A DNA stretch of 17,450 bases from Deltaproteobacteria bacterium (GCA_019307165.1 JAFDKD010000014.1:1-17450); one strand, 5' to 3'; positions 1 through 8,093 are shown, counted from the stretch's first letter. Translations and numbers: made by a program. Notes: generated by a model from the sequence alone, not told the origin.

Positions 1-1619
1 GCGCTGGTTTTATCGATCATCACAGGTCCTTCGATCACACAGGGGGTCAGCGGTTCAGCCTGCTCTGCGTTATGCTTTTCAAGCAGGGCCTGCAGTTCAG
101 CAACCTTGTCCGGATGCTGCGCCGCCAGATTTGTCTGCTCAGTCGGATCTTCGGTGAGATGGTACAGCCAAACTTTGTCAGGCCTGTCAGAGACCATCAT
201 TTTCCATCCCTCGGCGAGTACCCCCTGATAGTACCCCTGGCGCCAGAACAGGACATCATGGGGCTCACCCTTCAAATCACCGACGATATATGGCATCAGG
301 TTGACCCCATCGATTTTCCGGTCAACCGGTATGTGAGCATCCGCCACAGCCGCTGCCGTAGAGAAGATATCGATGTGACTGACCGGTTTGTCGTAGCGTA
401 GTCCTTTCGGTATCCGGCCGGGCCATCTGGTAAAAAAGGGGACGTGGGTGCCGCCTTCAAAGAGGGTGAGTTTCCAACCCCGATAGGGTTTATTGATATT
501 CGGCAGGCCGAGATAACCCGCACCACCATTATCACTGGTAAAAATCACCAGGGTGTTCTCATCGATGCCGTATTCCTTCAGGGCTGCCATGACCCGGCCC
601 ACGCTCCTGTCCACGGCGCGAATCATGGCGGCATAGACTCTCAGGCGATGGTCCTTGATGTAAGACAGGGCATCGTAGTCCTCTTTTTTTGCCTGCAGCG
701 GATTATGAATTCCCCAATGCGCCAAATAAAGAAAGAAGGGCCTGTGTTTGTTGGCCTCGATCACCTTGACGGCTTCGTCCGTATAGTAATCGGTGGTGTA
801 GCCTTTGGGCTCGAAGGGTTTGCTGCCGTTAAAACTGACAGCATACCGTCCGACGGCCCAGATCATTTTGTCGATCGGGTCGAAATCCTGTCTGGAATTA
901 ACGACCCGGGGGGAATCTTCCGGAAGATAAAGCGTTCCTGACATCGTTAAACTGTCATCAAACCCCTGGTCTTCAGCGCGCATATTGTTGCTCGATCCCA
1001 AATGCCATTTGCCGATGTGAGCCGTATAATAACCGGCCTGTTTCAACATTTCCGCAATGGTGATTTCAGAAGGCGGCATACCCAGGTCCCCGATGGACTT
1101 CATCTGGCCAACGAGGTCGTGATGAATGATTATATTGTGGGGGTTGGGATTTCCGCGACTCATCCAATCCATGATTTTGGGACCAATCTTGAATATGGGG
1201 GTATATTCAAATCCGAAGCGGGTGGAGTACCTTCCTGTCATAATGGAGGCTCTTGAGGGCGCACACATGGCATTGGCTGCATAACCGTTTGTGAAGACAA
1301 CCCCGCCATCCGCCAAGGAATCGATATTGGGTGTTTGCAGTGTTCCGTCGGCCGCGCCGCCGTTATAGAAGGAGACATCGTTGAAACCCATATCATCCGT
1401 CAGGATAAAGATGATATTCGGGGGCCGCTCATTGGGCGGCAAATCCGGCGTGTCAGGGCCACGGCTCCACACTACCGGGCGGTTGGGTTCAACCGGGTTA
1501 CGGATGGCGTTGATAACCGGAAAAACTCTCATGAGAATGGCCAGCTGGTTTAAATAGACGACGTACCCCAACACACCGATGATAATCAGGCCCACTAAAA
1601 TCTTTTTTTTCAGATTCAT
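1..1619 (-). CDS. Type I (formylglycine) sulfatase, 3' end beyond window
   Basis: An open frame of 539 codons runs on the minus strand from an ATG at 1619 off the left edge without a stop. Residues 7-22 are hydrophobic after a Lys-rich start (MNLKKK), giving a signal anchor or uncleaved signal, so the enzyme is probably exported or membrane-tethered. All sulfatase landmarks are visible: the metal-binding Asp pair in LTDDMGFND (D75, D76), the signature CAPSR with Cys119 as the residue converted to formylglycine, HIGKWHLG (Lys204, His206), and TSDNGG (D363, N364). The family (alkaline-phosphatase superfamily, arylsulfatase A-like) hydrolyses sulfate esters; the substrate cannot be read from sequence. 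It needs a formylglycine-generating or anaerobic maturating enzyme, not seen here. The ATG overlaps the stop of the upstream metallo-beta-lactamase gene (ATGA), so the two were translationally coupled. Nearly the full usual length of about 500-600 residues is present, and no defect is visible. Confidence 0.93.
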   Translation of the reverse strand, partial: MNLKKKILVGLIIIGVLGYVVYLNQLAILMRVFPVINAIRNPVEPNRPVVWSRGPDTPDLPPNERPPNIIFILTDDMGFNDVSFYNGGAADGTLQTPNIDSLADGGVVFTNGYAANAMCAPSRASIMTGRYSTRFGFEYTPIFKIGPKIMDWMSRGNPNPHNIIIHHDLVGQMKSIGDLGMPPSEITIAEMLKQAGYYTAHIGKWHLGSSNNMRAEDQGFDDSLTMSGTLYLPEDSPRVVNSRQDFDPIDKMIWAVGRYAVSFNGSKPFEPKGYTTDYYTDEAVKVIEANKHRPFFLYLAHWGIHNPLQAKKEDYDALSYIKDHRLRVYAAMIRAVDRSVGRVMAALKEYGIDENTLVIFTSDNGGAGYLGLPNINKPYRGWKLTLFEGGTHVPFFTRWPGRIPKGLRYDKPVSHIDIFSTAAAVADAHIPVDRKIDGVNLMPYIVGDLKGEPHDVLFWRQGYYQGVLAEGWKMMVSDRPDKVWLYHLTEDPTEQTNLAAQHPDKVAELQALLEKHNAEQAEPLTPCVIEGPVMIDKTS

Positions 1620-2592
1620 TTTGTGGTTCCCTGTTTCGGTTCAAGTTTGAATTCCATCCCGTCTTCTCCAACCTCAACATCGCCGTCATAAGCGTCGCTG
1701 ACCCCTTCCAGATACCGTCTTTTCAGCATGAAATTGGTAAGAGGCGGTACGATGTGATAAAAAACCAATTTTTTAACCGCCGCTTCTTGGGCGATCTGAG
1801 CAGCCTGGACCGGGGTCAAATGATAATCTGGTATGTCGATCATAATTTTTGCCACGGTGGGCTGGTTGTTTTCCGAAGCGACCCTGCCTGCCAGATTGAT
1901 TGTTTTGGCATCCAGAGCGTCACAAATAAAGAGATCTGCATTGTCAGCATGTTTGGCCAGGGTGTTGGTGGATTAGCCGGAAAATGATTGACTTGAAAGG
2001 CATAAGCCTTGAGACCGTTTCTGTCAAAAAACAGTTGTGCCTGCTCGGGATTCAAGATGGTGATGATTTTGCTGACAGGCTTGGCACCCTCAGTCGGCGC
2101 TACGTCTTCACCATGGTGGGCGGTCCGGTATTGGGAATCCAGTTCATAGGCTAAAGCATACCCTTTGACAACCTTTTCCACCCCTTTAGGACCAAACACT
2201 TCCAGCCTTTTTCCCCGATTTCCTTGGACCCAGGAAAACATGTTTACTTCTCCCAGATCAGCAATGTGGTCAGAATGAAAGTGGGTCAGAAACACAGCGC
2301 TCAACCCGCCCAAGGGCAGATTTTGCAGCAGTGCGTTCCGGGCCGTGCCGGGGCCTGTGTCTACCAAAATGAATTCTCCACCTGCGATCACAGCAGTACT
2401 GACCGAAACCCGCTCAGTATTGGGAAAAGGGCCTCCCGATCCAACCAGAACCACATGCAAATTGCCGTCTGTCAGCATATCAGCCCGGCTTTGACTCAGT
2501 TGTTTCTTGAGACCCGTTTCAAGCATTCTTTCACAGGAAATCAGAGCTAAAACCATGACCAACAACATGAATAGAAAAATCCCTTTCTTCAT
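1616..2592 (-). pseudogene. Lipoprotein metallo-beta-lactamase-fold hydrolase, broken by deletion and frameshift
   Basis: The 5' frame starts at ATG 2592 and shows a lipoprotein signal peptide (hydrophobic residues 5-18, lipobox LISC with Cys20), then an MBL-fold domain: FILVDTGPG near residue 74 and the metal motif LTHFHSDHIAD (H104, H106, D108, H109). It reads on to 1840, but after QVNH the protein stops resembling the family. A second frame then carries the C-terminal part: TLAKHADNADLFICDALDA, then AKIMIDIPDYH and VFYHIVPP with the late His ligand, ending at 1616. At the junction (about 1973-1990) the second frame reads F-S-G then TAA, i.e. the start of the conserved SGDT motif. So the stretch between VNH and SG, plus the DT of the bridging metal ligand, appears to be lost. 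The gene therefore encodes no complete enzyme. Family members are RNase Z/arylsulfatase-like hydrolases. The position directly before a sulfatase suggests a former two-gene operon. An assembly error is less likely than a true deletion because more than a single base is missing. Confidence 0.82.
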
Positions 2593-2760
2593 TTTGCCAA
2601 GCCTTTTTTATAATTGCCAAAGGGAATAGAAAAACGCCTACTGCTGACACAATCCGAAATTTTCCGGAATCACAACTTGAAACCGCAAAACAGATATTTG
2701 TCAAGTACCGATAATTGAGAAATATCACGGGAATGGACTTTTTGGAAACCTGCGCCTGCG

Positions 2761-2811
2761 TGCCAGTACTTCAAGCGACTGAAATCACGGCGGAATAGCA
2801 GGATAGTTCTG
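2761..2811 (+). repeat. 51-nt dispersed repeat, copy A
   Basis: This stretch matches 6639-6689 on the same strand at 40 of 51 positions without gaps. The best-conserved core is AATAGCA(G/A)GATAG. Similarity falls to background immediately on both sides, so the unit is well bounded. Both copies lie in non-coding spacers. It has no obvious hairpin and no coding role that I can see. Confidence 0.6.
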
Positions 2812-2918
2812 GCAGGCACAAGGCTTTGAGAACCTGATAAATCCTAGGCTATTGGCCAGTCCAAGAGGCGCTGAGAAAAAGGGAATCGGAGGGAGCCTGC
2901 TGAGCCTACTGTCTGTTC

Positions 2919-2947
2919 TTGACCGCATCTAGTCTGCTGTGTATTCT
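2919..2947 (+). promoter_or_regulatory. Candidate sigma-70 promoter for the 3050 gene
   Basis: TTGACC (2919-2924) and TATTCT (2942-2947) are separated by 17 bases, giving 5/6 and 4/6 matches to consensus. Transcription would start near 2954, leaving a leader of about 95 nt before ATG 3050. This is based on motif matching only. Confidence 0.35.
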
Positions 2948-3049
2948 TGCGGACAATCTGAGGGGCGGATGCCGGTTGCCACTCTGCGAGAATTCTATCA
3001 CATTATCTGCTTTTGAACCAAAGCTGAATCTGAATCGAGGGTGTCACCT

Positions 3050-4993
3050 ATGTCATTTAAATGGCGCTGGGTTTTGGTTGCCGTGGTGGTAACTACAATG
3101 CTTTCCGGGATAACCGCTTCCGTCAATGCGGATGTTAGTCTCTCCATGCTGGGCGGTGTGAAAGGGCCGTCCACGGGCTTCACAAATGCGGATCTTAACG
3201 GCACCTACCGGATTCGCAATTTTGAATTGCAGGACTTCGGAGAATCGGTCGAGAAAGCCCGTATCGGAAGGGGTTCCGTGACTTTTGACGGAGCGGGCGG
3301 TTGGACCGGGTCGGTTGAGTTGCTCAACAGTGATGAAACCGTGAATAACGATATTGTCAGTGGCACCTACGCGATGGACCCTTCTGGATCGTTCACATTT
3401 ACGGTTTCAGGGAATATCCCCGTTCAGACATTTAACGGGCACCTCTCCAAGGACCCAGGCAAAAATTTCTTTGTGGCGACCTTTGGCGGAAATCGGAGCG
3501 GTCATATCACTCAAGTTATGGTTGTCGGGGTCAAGGAACGTGCTACAGCTCCGACACTGTCAAGCCTGAACGGGACATATATCTACCGGCAGTTAGGCGT
3601 ACACAATTTTGCAGGCCTCGATCCAGATGCCACGATCATCATCGCCAGCATTATCTGCAACGGCTCCGGCGGTTGGAGTGGGTCCTATACCTCATACAAC
3701 GTTGTCGGCGGGTCGGAGACGGGGTCTGTTTCAGGGACTTATGAGGTTGATGGAAAGTCCTTCGATTTCTACATGTCAGGAGATACAAGCGTTTTTTTTG
3801 CCGCTGATCTCTCCAGTAATGGAAACGTTCTTATCGCTAGCAGCTCCGCAGCGGGCATGCTTGACGGCACGCAATTTGTTGCCACAATGGTCAAACAAAA
3901 TTCCGCCGCATCTTTCAGCAATGCCAGTTTAAACGGCTCATACAACTTCGGTCAGATCCAATTGGAGGACTATGCCGGGGTTGATCCTAAAGCATATGTC
4001 GTGGATGCCACTGTCACGTGCAACGGAACGGGCGGATTCAGTGCTTCATTCAATGTGGTCTCAGAAACGGGCAGCTCTTTTTCAGGGACTAGTTCGGGAG
4101 TTTACAGCGTCAGCCCCGACGGTTCGTTTGCCATGACGGTCACCAGCGAGACGCCTAACCATAATCTCACGGGCACCATTTCTCTTGATGGCCACGTCGT
4201 GACTCTTACCAGGGCGGATGGAGGATTGAATGTACTTGGCGAGCTATTCCTGGATATGGGCACTGCGGGCCTTTACGCTTACGATGGATACGATCTGGAG
4301 CTGATCACCTCACTCGACACCCAGGCGATGGCCGGCGTGGACGGTGGTATTGCCGTCGGGTTTACCGGATATGGCCTGTTTTTCTATGACGGCATCGATT
4401 GGGAAACCCTCACTGTTGCCGTTCCCGAAGAAATGGTTTTCTGGGCGGACTCACTCGTCGCCGACTTCGGGATATACGGCCTCTGGGCTTACAATGGTTC
4501 TACCTGGACTGCCCTGTCTGCAGCCGACCCGCAGGGCATGGCCGTCTGGGGGAACAATATCGCCATCTACTTTCCTGGATACGGGGTGTGGAGCTATAGC
4601 GGATCCTCGTGATCACAGGTCAAGCCCGCGAGCGTGTAACAACTGCTGGGATGGGCGTCCCAGCTGGGAGTTGATGTCGGGGATACGTGGGGCGTGTACG
4701 CCTATAATGCGGCAACTCCGACGCAGATTTCAATGGAGAGCCCCGAGGGCATGATCGTCTGGGGCAGCAAGTTGGTCATGGACTTTTCAAACCTGGGCCA
4801 GGGGGTGTGGTCTTATGAAAGCAGCACGTGGACCTCGCTCGAGGCCGTGGGCAATCCTGAAGCCATGCTGGGTTGGGGCGCCTACCTGGTCCTGGATTAT
4901 GGCACAGGCGGCGTGTTCCTCTACGACCTGACCGAATTCTCGGCAGTTACCACCATGAATCCCGAGGGCATGGCGACGGCCCAATTCGATTAG
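3050..4993 (+). pseudogene. Secreted repeat protein with two in-frame stop codons
   Basis: I chose ATG 3050 because GAGGG sits about nine bases upstream; a GTG at 3041 lies directly against it with no spacing. Residues 1-27 form a signal peptide (MSFKWRWVLVAVVV...ASVNA). Three copies of a domain of about 120 residues follow, each opening with LNGTY/LNGSY (SLNGTYIYRQ, SLNGSYNFGQ) and carrying a glycine-rich GxGGW/F strand. From 4268 on there are tandem 35-residue repeats of the type YGLWAYNGSTW...GMAVWG. The frame is cut by TGA at 4610-4612 and TAA at 4637-4639, yet the same frame continues with perfect repeat structure to TAG at 4991-4993. Aligning the repeats puts the TGA at an expected Trp codon and the TAA at a Glu/Gln position. 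The intact protein would be about 647 residues; the truncated one is 520. Its function is unknown; it is probably an extracellular or periplasmic beta-rich protein. Confidence 0.75.
4268..4984 (+). repeat. Tandem 35-codon repeats (propeller-like blades)
   Basis: About six to seven units are visible. Each has an aromatic-rich strand such as GLFFYDG, GLWAYNG, GVWSYSG, GVYAYN, GVWSYES or GVFLYD. An STW/DWE segment, a P-(E/Q)-x-M segment and a strand ending in DFG/DYG follow. Spacing is 35-36 residues. The pattern suggests a beta-propeller or similar closed repeat fold (inference). The two nonsense codons fall inside one unit, at 4610 and 4637. Confidence 0.65.
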
Positions 4994-5016
4994 ACCAAGT
5001 TAGGCGAGGTGTGATA

Positions 5017-6087
5017 ATGACTCGTGCAAAAATATTATTGGCTACAGGCGGACTGTTCTTCCTTTTAAATTACGGAGATGGAGATGTATATAGCAGCTTG
5101 CGGCAGATGCACCTTATTTCAGTTTATGGGGCTTCAAACTTTAGGGATTTTGGAGGATATTCTACGGCAAGGGGAAAAAAGGTCAAATGGAAACAACTTT
5201 ATCGTTCCTCAAATCTTTCTGCATTAACCGACATGGGGCTTGGAACGTTTGAATCATTGGGTATCCGGATGGTCATCGATCTGCGAACATCAAAAGAGAT
5301 AAATGAGGCTCCAGATCGCCTTCCTCAAGGCGTTGATTGGCAAAACATAATACTCAATGAGAAGAAAATTACGGATGCTTTCATCTTGGCCTTGACTGAG
5401 GGAATTACCGACGGTCTTGAATTTGATAAGCTCGTCGAGCACTATGGGGAGTTTTATATAAAAAACGTGGGACAATATAGAAAGCTGCTACCATATGTTA
5501 TGTCTTCGGATAATCGCCCCATCGATATACATTGCACAGGAGGAACCTCACGCACCGGGTTAACCGTAGCGCTGATTCAACTCATACTGGGCGTTACCGA
5601 GGTTGAGGTGATGGATGATTTTCTTTTAACCAATGAAATAACTGCGTGGGATATCCAACAAAACGTGGAATCGTTCCGGAAAATTATCTTTGCCAAAACC
5701 GGGCAAGAACCAACAGAGGAGGATATGGAAAGGCTGACCAATTTTGTCACAATGCATTCAGAGTATCTGCAGGCTGCACTGGACGGGGTGGTGAAAGAGT
5801 ACGTTTCTGTTGATAACTTTATCAGGAATGAGGATTACGGTCTCGGAATTACGGATGAGCAACGCCGTGCCTTTCGGGCATCCCTTCTCCCGCACCACCG
5901 CAACCCCTCCCGGACTGCCGCGACATCGCCCCTGCCAAGGTCCACTCCGACTTTGCCGTGCGCTTTGACGCCAACGCCTATACCGTGCCCCCGTGGGCCG
6001 TCGGCAAAACCTTCCTATCCAAGGCCCTTGCCTATGCCGCCTGCAACTCAAATATCAAGGTGCTCTTCACCACCGCCATCGACATGA
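5017..6087 (+). CDS. Tyrosine/dual-specificity phosphatase with an altered C-terminus
   Basis: ATG 5017 has GAGG at 5006-5009, seven bases upstream; the frame is open further back but only into the preceding gene. The first 288 residues form a Y_phosphatase3-type enzyme: a hydrophobic N-terminus (residues 5-18), the family hallmark GASNFRDFGGY (residues 38-48), LYRSSNL, VIDLRTSKE, and the P-loop HCTGGTSRTG with catalytic Cys173 and Arg179. Most relatives read HC(T/A)AGKDRTG, so the GTS segment is a variation, but the Cx5R geometry is kept. Homology ends at about RAFRASLL (position 5886). The last roughly 68 residues are low-complexity Pro/Ser/Arg from out-of-frame reading of an IS21 relic, so the native 3' end has been replaced. 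The gene is visibly AT-richer than its upstream neighbour. It begins 23 nt after the interrupted repeat gene and may once have been co-transcribed with it. Activity is plausible, since the catalytic core is complete. Confidence 0.82.
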   Translation: MTRAKILLATGGLFFLLNYGDGDVYSSLRQMHLISVYGASNFRDFGGYSTARGKKVKWKQLYRSSNLSALTDMGLGTFESLGIRMVIDLRTSKEINEAPDRLPQGVDWQNIILNEKKITDAFILALTEGITDGLEFDKLVEHYGEFYIKNVGQYRKLLPYVMSSDNRPIDIHCTGGTSRTGLTVALIQLILGVTEVEVMDDFLLTNEITAWDIQQNVESFRKIIFAKTGQEPTEEDMERLTNFVTMHSEYLQAALDGVVKEYVSVDNFIRNEDYGLGITDEQRRAFRASLLPHHRNPSRTAATSPLPRSTPTLPCALTPTPIPCPRGPSAKPSYPRPLPMPPATQISRCSSPPPST

Positions 6088-6131
6088 TCAACCATCTGGT
6101 CTAGGACGTATCGAAGCTCCAATACTTATGA
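5883..6131 (+). mobile_element. IS21-family relic: IstA tail fused to IstB segment
   Basis: A frame offset from the phosphatase reads DIAPAKVHSDFAVRFDANAY then TVPPWAVGK, which resembles the C-terminal beta domain of IS21 IstA transposases (FVRY..N.YSVP). It continues without a break into KTFLSKALAYAAC and KVLFTTAIDMINHLV, which is the Walker A region and following strand of the IstB ATPase. The join falls at the shared V-G-K(-T), so an internal deletion removed the IstA end, the IstB start and the first part of the P-loop (GPPGTGKT is reduced to VGKT). A TAG follows at 6102-6104. The same frame then gives DVSKLQYL before a TGA at 6129, faintly like the next IstB segment. The element cannot transpose by itself. 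Confidence 0.7.
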
Positions 6132-6219
6132 CTTACGAACTTCCCGAACCGCCAGTTTTATGACCCTGAAAGCCCTCCTTTTCGGGCTCTAACAGAAGAT
6201 CAGGCCCCTCAGCTTTTTC
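6132..6219. other. Short non-coding gap between IS21 relic and cyclase stub
   Basis: This stretch contains only a weak 5-bp hairpin (AGCCC at 6171-6175 with GGGCT at 6184-6188). It has no convincing T-tract on either strand, so I do not call a terminator. Confidence 0.4.
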
Positions 6220-6474
6220 TTACGGTTCCATGGCTGTATAGCCTGAGATATCGGAAAAAAGAACGGTAACATGTTTTCGTTCACCTTTCGGTTCTGCTGC
6301 TTCTTTCTCAAATTCCACCGCCTCATCCAGTTTATGGCCACATTCCAAACAGAATTTTCCTGTACTGGGGGTTATTACCCCGCATCTCGGGCAATGAAAC
6401 TCCATCGGATCGCCGCATTCGATACAGAACTTGGCGCCTTCAGGGTTTTGAAACTGGCAATTCGGGCACTTCAT
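6220..6474 (-). pseudogene. N-terminal stub of zinc-ribbon / class III adenylate cyclase regulator
   Basis: The start at 6474 has a good GGAGG site nine bases upstream. The 84-residue product begins with two zinc ribbons: CPNC...CIEC at residues 3-20 and CPRC...CLEC at residues 28-45. An acidic linker and the first strand of a class III nucleotide cyclase domain follow (RKHVTVLFSDISGYTAM), including the metal-binding Asp in FSDISGYT. It then ends after EP at TAA, where full-length relatives continue for roughly 1000 residues through the cyclase, an AAA/NACHT-like ATPase and TPR repeats. It is therefore a 5' fragment. A separate TPR tail fragment lies upstream at 6704-8093, in the wrong order to be the same gene copy. 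A stand-alone double zinc-ribbon protein is possible, but the broken cyclase motif argues against it. Confidence 0.75.
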
Positions 6475-6496
6475 AGCGGATGCCCTCCAGATTTAA

Positions 6497-6587
6497 GGGT
6501 GGGTCAATTTTGAAAAGAAAGGGTGGGTTTTTGTCTTTTAATGCGGTGGAGTATATGCGAGGCGTGGTCTGGTGTCAATTTGGGCCG
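6497..6587. mobile_element. IS21-end-like direct repeats
   Basis: GGGTGGGT occurs at 6497-6504 and again at 6521-6528. The first copy is followed by CAATTTTGAAAAG, and a related GTGTCAATTTGGGCCGG lies at 6572-6588. Multiple terminal repeats with a GGGTGGGTCAATTTT-type sequence are typical of IS21-family ends (from memory of the family, not a search). This segment sits directly upstream of the ribosome site of the cyclase stub and 370 bp from the IstA/IstB relic, so it may be the far end of the same or a sister element. Confidence 0.4.
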
Positions 6588-6638
6588 GGATACAAGATGT
6601 TGGGGTTCGTTCTCCGACACTTGAGCGTGTGATTAACG

Positions 6639-6689
6639 TGCCATAACCTCAACCGATTGAAAATACGACGAAATAGCAAGATAGATCTG
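6639..6689 (+). repeat. 51-nt dispersed repeat, copy B
   Basis: Partner of 2761-2811 (40 of 51 positions identical, ungapped, same orientation). It lies between the IS21-like ends and the 3' end of the TPR fragment. Confidence 0.6.
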
Positions 6690-6703
6690 ATAAGTGCAGG
6701 TTA

Positions 6704-8093
6704 TTAAAGTGCTGCCAATTCCTTCTCATATTTCTCCACCCAGCCGTCGGCGCCGCACTCCCGGAAAATCCCGATGGCTTTCGTTAGATTTTCTCTCGCT
6801 CTGAATTGGTCACCTTCCCTCTCATACAAGGCCGAATAAACTGCTAACGTTCTGGCGACCCAAAAGTCCATCCCCATCTTTTCAAAATCATTTTGTGCGT
6901 TTTCAAGGTTTTTCAGAGCTTTCTCTCTCTGACCCACGGCAACGAAAAGCTCTCCCAGGAAAAGATACCCCATTGTAAAAAATGGTCTTATTTTCAGCTC
7001 ATTTAATATTTCCATACCGCGTCTGATATGTGCCTCTGCTTCGTTACCTTTGGAAATATCAGATTTAACCAATATTCTTCCACAAAGGATTCTTGAAAAA
7101 CCTTCATAATATTTTCCATTGTTTTTGGAAGATAACTCTAAAGCCTTTTGACAGTTCATTTCAGCATCAGGCAACTTGCCTGAATCAATATGGATAAAAC
7201 TTAACCAATCATAAAATATAGACAGGAATGATTTTCTTCCCGTTTCCATCTGGAGTTTCAATACCTTCTCAATTTGAGCCACCGCCGTCTTAAGCTCACC
7301 CCGTAAATAATGACCAAACCCTAACCCCCCCCATGCTATGCCTAGAGCATTACGTATCTGTCCTTTTTCACAAAATTCAATACTTTTTTGGCAATGCTCT
7401 ATCGCCACGTTTCCTTCACCTCTATATCCGTATGTGTTTCCTAGCATTATTTTTGAAACGGCCAATCCATACACATCATTAGTCTTCGAAGACATATCGA
7501 GGCCTTTTTTTAATTAAATCCAATCCCGCATTAAAATCCCCCAACATTGCTTTGCTGAATCCCCAGAACGAAAGAACCAAGGAATAAAGATGAACCCCTG
7601 AGAAAAACTCCCATTCTTTTTCAACCTTTTTGAGCAAACGAATAACCTCAGAAGCGGCATTAACTATTTTGAAATATTCTCCAAATGCAAGGTAAGTACT
7701 AAAAAGGGAATAGACTGTTTGTGCCATCGAATTAATGTTCTCTACTTGGAGGGCCTGCTTGTATGTGTTTTCTGTGTATTGTATCGCTTTCAATTGATCC
7801 CCCCGGAATGAATAGAAAAAGCTTATATGCCCATAAAGCTCTGCAAGCCCCATTTTATCTTGCAGTTCAATAGATAGGCGTTCGCCTTTCTCAAGGATCG
7901 ATAATGAATTTTCTGGGTAGTTCAACTTAAACATCGCTGGAGCCATTGACTTGATGATGTCAAGTTCCTTTTTCCTGTTTCCTGCATCATCGGACATTTT
8001 GCCAAGTACGCCCAGCGCTTCGTTGTAAAAGACAAAGGCTTCAGCGTTTGCGTAATTTCCCACCGCCTTTTCGCCGCACAATGTCAAATACCT
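6704..8093 (-). pseudogene. TPR tail of a cyclase/AAA/TPR regulator, 5'-truncated and frameshifted
   Basis: Two overlapping minus-strand frames together encode one all-helical protein of about 460 residues built of TPR-like repeats. The upstream frame opens with YLTLCGEKAVGNYANAEA and continues through FYNEALGVL and GHISFFYSFRGDQLKAIQYT. The downstream frame continues with GLDMSSKTNDVYGLAVSK, HYLRGELKTAVAQIEKVL and GMEILNELKIRPFF, and ends at WVEKYEKELAAL. This matches the C-terminal region of adenylate-cyclase/AAA-ATPase/TPR proteins (AGEKAxxxYANAEA is typical where the TPR part begins). The frames meet at a run of seven A on the coding strand (7505-7511): one base fewer would join DLIKK to GLDMSSK. 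Homology starts abruptly at about 8093 beside a G-rich tract, so the zinc-ribbon, cyclase and ATPase parts are missing. The region is AT-rich compared with its neighbours. If expressed it could only be a TPR scaffold fragment. Confidence 0.75.

Larger units (their letters stand above)
2593..3049. other. Divergent intergenic spacer (457 nt)
   Basis: No coding frame with recognisable content lies here. The spacer separates the minus-strand MBL gene from the plus-strand repeat protein. It holds one copy of a dispersed repeat (2761-2811) and a plausible plus-strand promoter (2919-2947). The MBL start at 2592 has only a weak ribosome site (AAAAAAGG, about nine bases upstream). Confidence 0.6.
6475..6703. 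other. Intergenic spacer between cyclase stub and TPR fragment
   Basis: There is no gene here. It contains the IS21-end-like repeats (6497-6587) and dispersed repeat copy B (6639-6689), which ends 14 nt from the stop of the TPR fragment. Confidence 0.5.

Noticed and set aside
4610..4612. TGA as a selenocysteine or readthrough codon
   Set aside because: The repeat alignment demands Trp there, a TAA follows nine codons later, and no selenocysteine-type hairpin is evident directly downstream.
6171..6188. Hairpin AGCCC/GGGCT as a terminator
   Set aside because: The stem is only five base pairs and no proper T-run follows on either strand.
7505..7511. Programmed ribosomal frameshift at A7
   Set aside because: The gene is already missing its 5' two-thirds, and joining the frames needs a one-base skip (+1), not the common -1 slip on such runs, so decay or sequence error is simpler.
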